A DNA stretch of 64,000 bases from Malachius bipustulatus (lineage: Eukaryota > Arthropoda > Insecta > Coleoptera > Melyridae), in the NCBI GenBank assembly GCA_910589415.1, contig OU342630.1:50190012-50254011 (forward strand). The letters run 5' to 3'. Positions 55,791-64,000 of the stretch are shown here, piece after piece (the first letter of the stretch is position 1; each line of letters starts with the position of its first letter). The position numbers were made by a program, and so were the translations under genes. The notes beneath the pieces were generated by a model. The model worked only from the letters and a program-made list of their open reading frames with translations. It was not told the origin of the DNA and did no database searches.

Positions 55791-57516
55791 TAAACGGGGT
55801 GGCACCTCAGCTTCAAAATTTCGAGTTACAACCAATATCACGTAATACCTGAACTTTCAACATGCCATAAATTATCAAAAAATTAAAATGTTTCATCACA
55901 AATATTTTTTTACGCTATATAAAGACCTTTAAATTGAGCTTCGAGAAGCGATCCGGAAAACTCGGGAGAACCAGATTCTATAACGCATTCGATAGACCAT
56001 CGTTTGACCACGTTTGACCATCCAATAATTTCGTTTGACCGCGTCTAGAAAAAATGGTTTGATTTTTTATTTTTTTATTTCCGATTCGGCTAACTTCACA
56101 ATTCTCTCTGGAAGCTAAACGTTTTGTTTGCGGGGGTCGAAACACTCCCGTGAAGTTGGCCCCCGAATTATTACAACCACTAAATTTTTCAGAGTTCTGA
56201 GTAGAACTAGAATAGTTTTAGGTTCTAGAGTTCTGGATATAACTTTTAAATAGTTCCGTGGAACAAAGCTCTTTAAAAGAAAAAATCCGTTTTGTTCACG
56301 CGGCGAAAATCTCACTTCACGAGGCCCCCACTTTTCTCAGAAAATGTTCAGAAGAGTTCTGGAGTTCCTGTATATTTTCGAAAATAGTTTTGCGACTTTT
56401 CTTTGCGAAATTTTAAAAAAATCGCCGATAATGAGTTCTGATTAGAGTTCTGAGTAGTCTCCGAAGAGTTCTCCTCCTTCGCCCTTTTCCAAGATCAAAC
56501 AGAAACCACGTTTTCTTTTCATTATTAACAATTAAATTATATGGAGTTATATGTAAAGTGAAAGAGGACTTTTTCACTTTTTCACATTCTTCGGGGGATA
56601 CCCAGAACTCCAACGACAACTTCTTATTTGTGGTAATTTTTAATCTTTTGTTTAGATTATACCTAATATTGGCAATCGTTTTCGCAATAATTACAATTAA
56701 ACTATTGAGTGTTCGGCAAAGTGGAAGATAACTTTTTTATAGAACTCCTCAGGGGTTACACAGAACTCTAATCAGAACTCGGTTTCGGCTATTTTTTTAT
56801 ACAACTATTTGCGAAATAATATAGGAACTCCAGAACTCCAAGTTTTGTTACTACTTATCACACCAGAACTCATTTTCTGAGGAAATTGGGATCCCGTGAA
56901 GTTAGCCCCCAAAACGATTTTTGCTTTTAAAGGGCTTTGCTCCGTGGAATTATTTAAAATTTATATCCAGAACTCTAGGTCCTATATAAAACTATTCTTT
57001 ACCTAATGGCCGAAATAACTTGCAGTAACTTACATTAGGTACTAAAAATTTCGGAGAAACGGCAAGCAGAAAGTTACGTTTGGAGGAACATTTTCACTGA
57101 TGGAGAAGTAAGAGAAATATTCCTCTAAATGTAAGTTTCTGCTTGCTGTTTCTCCGAAATAGCTTTTTTAGTAATGTCAGCTCTACTGCACGTTATTTCG
57201 GCCATGAGATAAAGTTCTACTCAGAACTCTGAAAAATTTTGTGGTTTCATATAATTCGTGCCCCAGCTTCACGGAAGTGTTTCGACTACTGACAAATAGT
57301 TTAGCTTCCAGGAAGAATGGTAGATTTTTTTTCTGCACATGGTCAAACGAAATTATTGGGTAGTCAAATGTGGTCGAACGATGGTTAATCGAATGCGCTA
57401 TAGCAATCTGTTTTTCCCGAGTTTTTCCGACTCATTTCACGAAGCTTTTAAATTGAGGTATCACATGATAGGTGTTCCATTTGATACTTTTGGAGTTGGG
57501 GTAGCTACCCCGCTTA
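55791..57516. mobile_element. 1.7-kb foldback element rich in GAGTTCTG/CAGAACTC
   Basis: The left border TAAACGGGGTGGCACC mirrors GGGGTAGCTACCCCGCTTA at the right. Matched inner blocks include CGCATTCGATAGACCATCGT / ACGATGGTTAATCGAATGCG, CCAATAATTTCGTTTGACC / TCAAACGAAATTATTGG and CGAAACACTCCCGTGAAG / CTTCACGGAAGTGTTTCG. Both arms carry many GAGTTCTG or complementary CAGAACTC words. The right arm is interrupted by a second MITE (57005-57205). No transposase frame is present. Confidence 0.8.
57005..57205. mobile_element. Complete hairpin MITE, ATGGCCGAAATAAC ends, nested
   Basis: The ends ATGGCCGAAATAACTTGCAG and GCACGTTATTTCGGCCAT are inverted; inside, GGCAAGCAGAAAGTTACG pairs with its complement near 57130-57150. 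It splits an otherwise continuous arm of the surrounding foldback, so it arrived later. The imperfect outer match ACCTA/TCTCA may extend the ends a few bases. Confidence 0.85.
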
Positions 57517-60500
57517 GGTGAGAAGTCAGAGAACTGATGCACGAACGAGTGCAAGAATCCAAAGTTGTATAATTGACAAATTGAACGAACGTCTTGATTC
57601 TATTCGATTGTTGAATCTGATAAAACCCGATACTCGTCTTAAAAGTTTCCGGACAGACTTTAAAAAAAAAACTCAGAGGGCCGCTCTTTTAAGCATTCTG
57701 CCACCATAACTTATCTTGAAACATTTTCCTCTTCTGACATATAGGAATAAATTACATTTCCATTATTTTATTGCAATTAATTTCGACTCCGTATAGGGTC
57801 GCTTAAATTGATCGCTTAGAGAGCAGTTAAGTCGGCTTATTACACACCTGTCCATAATCGAAATCACATTCAGCGATCAGCATTTGAGAATCACATTATA
57901 AGAAATTCATATGAGAAGAATAAAAATGAATTTATGCTCGGTCTGACGGGCAGACCACACAGTCGCGTTTGCCCTTACCAGCAATAAAATCACGGGCATG
58001 CAACTAAGCGTGCCCCGTATCTAAAGTGCTGGACATTAATATTTGGCAGGTGCTCTCAGATATTAGCCTATTGTTGGCTCTAATTGGTCGCCTGGCATTG
58101 ATAAACCGAATTACCTTAATTAATACGCCTCGTAAAAGTCTACTCGTTAGAGTTACTACAGCGCATAAAATTTTCTTAATCAAAAGTTACTAGGTAGGCA
58201 TGAACCATGCAGCTTTAGGCATTTGTTTTTTGTTCTAGATTGCGTTATAATACATTCTGGTGTATAATTTCTTAGTTTAAGCGACTAGTTAGTGATTTCT
58301 TCACCTGAAACCAACTTAAAAAAAAAATCAGCAATTCAGCAAAGCTTTCTATTATTAGGTATAATCCTTCCCACCCTGCTCGTAGAATTCTTGTGACTGT
58401 GGATTGAAGATGGTTTTTACTCATGCGTTCTATTTTGACAAACCTGAGCTTATTGAATCCCATTTTTCTACGTTATTCTTCAAGTCCTCAGCTCTGTAAA
58501 ATGATGATAATGCGAGATCTGTTGCACAAAAGTCTTAAGCATTCACATAGGTATCAGGGGATAATAAGGACGATATAGCTACCTGGAGGGACTATCACGT
58601 TCGCTTAAGAACTTTCAAATAACTATACCAAGGACATGAACAAGAATCCTTGATAATGCAAGTTTAACAAAGGTGTCCTCATTAGAATCGTTAGCAAAGA
58701 TAGAGCTTATGCAGATTTTGTTTTAAATGTCGTCATTGCCCTGGTTTCGGCACCACTGTGATGTTGTCCCTGTGTCCCATACCTGGAACTACGTGTATTG
58801 TGTTCAGTAACATTTTTGTTTCCCTGATTATCGCCTCCAATACAAAACTCCTCCACCGTTCCAGAGTATTGAGGGCCAACTAAAAAATCAGAGAAACAGA
58901 AGGGACATCTATTTGGACACAATCTTCATGGCCCCAGATAAGCTACGTCATGACAAGAATACCGTACTAAACTAGAATTTGAAGACATTAAAAGAAAACT
59001 CATTGCACAAATCAAACCAGAATTGGTCTGAAAATACCTGTAAGTGTGGGCTACATTTTGAACTAAAAACCATAGAGCGAAGTTAGTTCAAAATAAAACT
59101 GGCTATGATTAATTGAGAAAAGAAGTTGTCTGAATAAATATAGGAGTACAATGCTGGAGATACTCCAGTGACACTATAAGGACTTGCAAAACTTGACCAC
59201 AATCAGAGATTTATCGAAACAATCGACCGAAGAAACGTGAAGCAGATAAAAATAGGTTAATGATGATTTTTATTTATTCTATCCAGATATTCTAAAAAAC
59301 GCGAAAAAAGCGGGGTAAAAATAATATTCTGGGTCATTTAAGTATAAGAGTCCAGGCTCTCGTGGTGCATTAAACTCCGAATGTTTATAACATGATGCAT
59401 TCCTGGCTTATTATTGTACGAAATGCATTTGAAAGCCACTCTAACGCAGCTTTTGTGCATGTACCAGCAGTTCATTGTAGTTAATTTTTTTATTTTCAGC
59501 CGTGTGTATGGTATTACCGCAAGGAACTGTTAGTATACAATGCAATGTTAATTAGGTAACTCTATGTCATTTCTATGCAAATATCTTTATGCGCATAAAA
59601 ACAATCCTGTTGAACGTATAACGTTATCGGTGAATATTTACAATAATTGCAATGTTTTGCCAATCGTGAGGTAGTTTCCACTGGGATATATGGAAAATTG
59701 CACGCATAATTTTTCAGAAAAATCGTTTTTTTTTTTTCTTCCAATTGAAGTTTATCATTCGAGTTCTGAAGTGTATCATACCATGCTAGAATGATTCATG
59801 CTAGAAAATAAACATACCATAAGGATTCAAAGACAGTCGACGGAAATCGTATTCAAAGTGATTTAACTTAACAACAAAGTATCGATTGATTGATTTCTGA
59901 CATTGGTAACAAATCGGCTTTAAAAAAAGAGTATGCATTGTTTTTGCTAAAAGAATACGTTTGGAGAGTTTTCTAGTTCATGCTGGGGCTTCATAGAATA
60001 TTTTTTATTATACGGGCGAAATAATTAGTAAAAATCAACACATTACGTAATGCTATGCCTTAATTTCAGTCAATATTTTTTTTAATCTATTTATTTAATT
60101 ATACACATCAGCATTAACAGCAAACGCCAAATAAAGTGTCAACAACTGCTGATTTACATAAAATCCCAGTTGTACAAATAATAGGTATGAAATATACAAT
60201 ATCAGCAAACAAAGCCAAAGAAAAAACAGAATGAACTGCGAGACTTGGACGGGGCAGCGAATCCAGGCTCAGACTGGTCCCGAGCTTGGGAAGTATAGTA
60301 GGTTCAAAATAAGAAGTCGCCTTTCGTATTAAGAAGGTACAAAGGCAGTAGTAATAGCATAGCAGTGGGGAGTATACCATAAACTGGTGAATATTTGTAA
60401 ACATACTTTTGGCGTGCAGAAGTACTCAAACAGTTTTCATTCGAGAAATATAAAAATATGTAATGTAGTTTTATTGGAAATTATAACTGGTTCAATTTAT

Positions 60501-61639
60501 AAAATAATTGAATCATTTTGAATTAATTGCAAAAAAAAATTGAAAAATGATACTTTGTTAGTTAAAAAATGAAAATAACCCAAGTGAATAAATAAATAAA
60601 TTAACTTGAACATATAATTTGGTTTATTATTGTTAATTATTATCGGTAATACAAAATTGAAAATAATACAAGTTATTTGGCTTGGAATATTTCATAAGAA
60701 TTTTTTTTCTTTTCTAAGATGGTGCAAAAAAAGCATTTTGCAACAACGGTTTTGATACCTTGACTACCTACATTGTTAGAAATTAGACGAAATTACCAAA
60801 TACCAACTGTTATCGTGATAAACGTTGCCAAATTTATTCTTCAATATTTTGCTTATATCTTTTAAAATGTAGCTCTGGATTTTTTTTATTATTTTTCCCG
60901 TATACTTTACTGAGTATCCCCTACAATGTACTGAACAGTTTATCCGTCATTTTCTTAACACCCTGTATATCGCTGATATCTAATTTTTTTTCAACTAAGA
61001 ATTAATAACAAGATGCAAATTCTGGTGGGTAGTAAATAAACAAAATATTGTAACTTGTTAGGAACCTCTGGAGTAAACCTGGTATGGAAACAAATTCTAT
61101 ACCTGTAATGTTTACCCTTATTGTTAGATTTCTTCAACCTAACTACAGGGGTTTTATTACCATGACAGATTTCTCTTTTCAGAATAACTACACCCATTAG
61201 CTTCCGTTAAGCCGATAGGTGACTTCTTATTTTGAACCTACTATATCTTTTAATCTGCTGAGCCTGAGCACTTCCAAAGAATATATCAAGGTATGTCAGC
61301 ATGCTGATTAGCACAGTCACACATACGCTGCAGTGGAGAGAAGACAAGAGTTGCCAGCAAGAACAACCCCGTAAGAGCAACCTGTGAAACATAGAAGGAG
61401 ATTTGGGATAGGATGACGGGAGATCGATATGTCCGTTAAGCAGACCCCATCTAAAATCAAATTCTTCGATTTCATTACCTGAAGATGTTTTTTCTCAAAA
61501 ACTTTTTTCAAACTTACAAAGATCAAGTACCTATCAAATATTTGACAAGGATTTCGATGTCTGCAAAAGCAGTACAAGCTTCTAAAAATCAATTTACGCT
61601 AGTTAGTTTGTTATTTAAAGAATGCTCGAAATATTCCTG
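57517..61639. other. No gene seen; possible conserved element
   Basis: The 57930-58160 part is GC-moderate, with dense TAATTA/AATTAATAC words and no frame, a composition often seen in regulatory conserved non-coding DNA. A repeat end (ACACCCTGTATATCG) is at 60959-60973. Other frames are short and unsupported. Confidence 0.35.
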
Positions 61640-62930
61640 CCAGACTATTGGCTAAATAGTTCCATAATAGCATTTTATAAAGGAAAGGGAGACGTCAGGG
61701 AATTCAGCAATTATAGGGCTATAAAACTGATGCCACACAGACCTAAAATTTGGCATCGAGGCTAGCCGTCCGGCCGCAGAAACAAATGCATTCGAGTCAT
61801 TTGCTTTCCGCCTCTTCCCGGTGCTTCACCGATTGGATCTCCGATTGCATTCCCCTAGTTTTTCGTCTCGTCTTTACGCAAATTTTACCTGGCGGAGTGT
61901 TGTTCCCGAGCTAGAAAATGTGTGCCTGGGGGGGGGGGGGGGGTGGGGGTAGGTGGGTTGAGAAAACCTGGTGAGCAAAGGTAATTGTTTTATGCAGTGT
62001 TGCTTATTTTTATCGTTGCCTGATAAATTATAAAATTTTACTACCACCTTTAAATTAAGCGTTTCTCCAGCACTAGCTAAGAGTTCCTAGATCGAAACCT
62101 TCACTGAGTTATTGCGGGCAAAAGCATAAATGGAGATCCAGCAGATGTCTCTGGCGGAAAACTGACCCAGAGTAATGACCTAGAGTAACTGACCTAGTAA
62201 TAGAATATGTCGCCAAATAGTACTTCACCGGAATTCGAACCGTCACATTCGACGTCGGAACAGGTCCCTTGTTGTTAGGTTTGTGGGTACAGTTTTTGGG
62301 GGGTGATAGTAGGCGCAAGAATCGAATAGAGGCTGGGCGAGTCGTCACATACTGTCATGTACCACTACACAAAACACTGTCACAGCCACTGACTTGGAAC
62401 ATTCTTTATGCCGATGATGTGGTTCTGATCTCGGAATATGCAGAAGAGCTTCAACAGAACTTCAACTCTTGATAATATAACGACTTGTAACAAATGGCCT
62501 TAAAATTAGTAGAAGCAAGACGTGGTTGAGATAAATCACAGGCGTTATGTGTGACATGAAAACCTCTCTGAATATCAAAGGGCAGATGTACAAAACAGCC
62601 ATTAGACCTGATGTTCTGTACGGATTAGGCGTTGCTGGGCACCATTCAAACAAACTACACACAACAGAAATGCGCATGTTTTGCTGTGGTCAGCGAATTT
62701 CACACTACTAGATAAAACCCACAATGAGGAAGTTTAAAAATTGCACCGATAGTTGACAAGGTGAAAGAGCCCATGATGGTTGAGCCATATCCTGAAGCTC
62801 CGAAACGACCATGTGATGGTGAAGCTTGCCATGGACTTGCCGCTGACAGAACGCATAATGTGGAAAACCACCCGCCACCTGGTTGATGACGATCCAGGCA
62901 AACCTGGAAGAAGCCTCTTGATGTTTCACG
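61640..62930 (+). pseudogene. RTE-like LINE reverse transcriptase relic
   Basis: Conserved blocks appear in order over several plus frames: SIIAFYKGKGDVREFSNYRA then IKLMPH (about 61660-61740), matching the YKGKGD..NYRGI.LM block; WNILYADDVVLISEYAEELQ (about 62397-62456) with the catalytic YADD; NGLKISRSKTW; IKGQMYKTAIRPDVLYG (about 62575-62625); TTEMRMFC; and WLSHILKLRNDHVM (about 62783-62825), the usual C-terminal block. Many stops and shifts are present. The piece between about 61750 and 62340 does not fit the RT and contains a G16 tract, so it is an insertion or a replaced segment. The clade is inferred from motif style. Confidence 0.8.
61928..61943. repeat. G16 homopolymer
   Basis: Sixteen consecutive G followed by T and G5, inside the segment that interrupts the LINE; G-quadruplex-capable. 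Confidence 0.9.
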
Positions 62931-64000
62931 AACCGTGCTGAATGGAGCAAGGGCAAGGAAGGCCAACCCCAAGTAGAAGGGATAAGATCTTGGACAAAGA
63001 AGAGAGAAGAAATAAAAAATCTCGAACAACTGGCACACTATAAAAGTTATCCTTCTCAATTCCACAAACAAGACTAAGTACATTTGAAGTTGCCTGTCAT
63101 CCAAAATTAGACTGTGTGATGAAATTCGTCCAAACACGCCAATTTATTATTTTCAGGGTCTACCTAGTGAAAGATTTCTAAACGTCTTAGCAGTTGCTGA
63201 CTTAACTGAGCGAACCCTCATTATTATAGAATTCATCTCATTATAATAGGATAGTCTAAAAATTTCCGCAAGTTGGTGTTTCCATGAACTCCCACAAGAA
63301 AATTGTCATAGAGTTCAGCTTACATAATTTCTAAACCTCGTTTTTATTCACACTTTTGCGACACAGTGTATTTAGTTGACCATAAAAGGTAGACGCACGT
63401 ACGATACGATCCGTATATGAATAAATTAATTTGTATGCACGTTTGTCTAGTTGAGTCGCTGGCCGTAGAAAGGTCAGAGTTCGCAGACATTAACTCGACA
63501 CCACGACACAGCTCGTCCTCACACTGACGACCTTCACCGGTAACATAATCCGGTAACCGCGACCTTCCCAGACTAGATACTAGATCGCCACTAGCAGGAC
63601 CCCACTGGGGCCACATCGGCACTGATTTCACATGAGGTGACAAACGGTGATATTTATTATAGACAGATTGTTCCTAGATCTTTGTATTGGTTTCTGTTAA
63701 AAAAAACCGGTTCATTTGTAGCATGTTTCAAATAAAATTCCACTTGTAGTTAGTTGGTAATTGATTTGATTTTAATGAGAGTAACTATTACAGGTACGTT
63801 TGGATGCATTTGATACAATTAAAAAAGTAAATAACTGAGTATAAAATAAATATAAAACAGCAACGCTAGCGATACGGGTTTCAATTAAAACTCTCCCAGG
63901 AAAAATGTGAATGCAACACCCTCATGTTAACCAGAACAGATACTAGATACTAACTACATGATGATTAATAAAAATTATCGTGAAAAAAATATGCACAATA
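62931..64000. other. No gene seen
   Basis: After the LINE relic the sequence is AT-rich, with a GC-richer block at about 63440-63640 whose 99-codon minus-strand frame has no recognisable motif. Confidence 0.4.

Noticed and set aside
62231..62244. Minus-strand GACGGTTCGAATTC resembling a tRNA T-arm / B box
   Set aside because: No A box or cloverleaf could be placed upstream.
1..64000. CRISPR arrays, bacterial operons, rRNA or complete tRNA genes
   Set aside because: None seen; repeats are irregular transposon or simple repeats, and no ribosomal or cloverleaf sequence was recognised.

Overview
This window looks like nuclear DNA from an insect or other arthropod. It is AT-rich, has almost no dense coding sequence, and is filled with nested mobile elements of classic insect type: BEL/Pao, Ty3/Gypsy, mariner, Jockey-like and RTE-like LINEs, palindromic MITEs ending in ACAGGGTGT, and GTAGGTAC-type simple repeats. 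No bacterial operon, RNA gene array or CRISPR is present. The species cannot be fixed from the sequence alone. I read the window as intronic or intergenic space of a large-gene genome; a few short GC-rich blocks may be host exons.

Layout. 56-3425 is a 3.4-kb foldback element with ~320-bp inverted arms around a GC-rich, minisatellite-bearing core. A Jockey-like LINE end follows at ~3.6-4.2 kb. A second foldback with tandem subrepeats lies at 6.2-8.25 kb and a broken mariner transposase at 8.5-9.56 kb. Palindromic MITEs lie at 14.1-14.9, 19.7-20.5, 23.2-24.2 and 24.36-25.17 kb. A decayed Ty3/Gypsy copy (gag plus integrase stub between two divergent LTRs) occupies 16.27-18.76 kb, and its upstream LTR is interrupted by a 280-bp hairpin insertion. 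A 34-codon block at 25.35-25.45 kb (minus) looks like a terminal host exon.

The one long intact gene is the 1752-codon Gag-Pol of a complete BEL/Pao retrotransposon (27978-34795, minus strand). Its 516-bp LTRs read identical, it has a 5-bp target duplication (GCTTG), a primer-binding site matching the 3' end of tRNA-Tyr, and all RT, RNase H and integrase catalytic residues. It is a recent and probably still competent insertion.

The right half holds another compound foldback (39.0-40.35 kb), small MITEs, a 947-bp near-identical tandem duplication (46.0-47.9 kb), a 1.7-kb foldback at 55.8-57.5 kb with a smaller MITE nested in it, and a decayed RTE-like LINE at 61.6-62.9 kb.

The most unusual item is a complete type I hammerhead ribozyme (18477-18524, minus strand) in the apical loop of the 280-bp palindromic insertion. 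That insertion carries an ATT-repeat tail and a 13-bp target duplication, so it looks like a small retroposed, ribozyme-bearing element related to Penelope-like elements or retrozymes.
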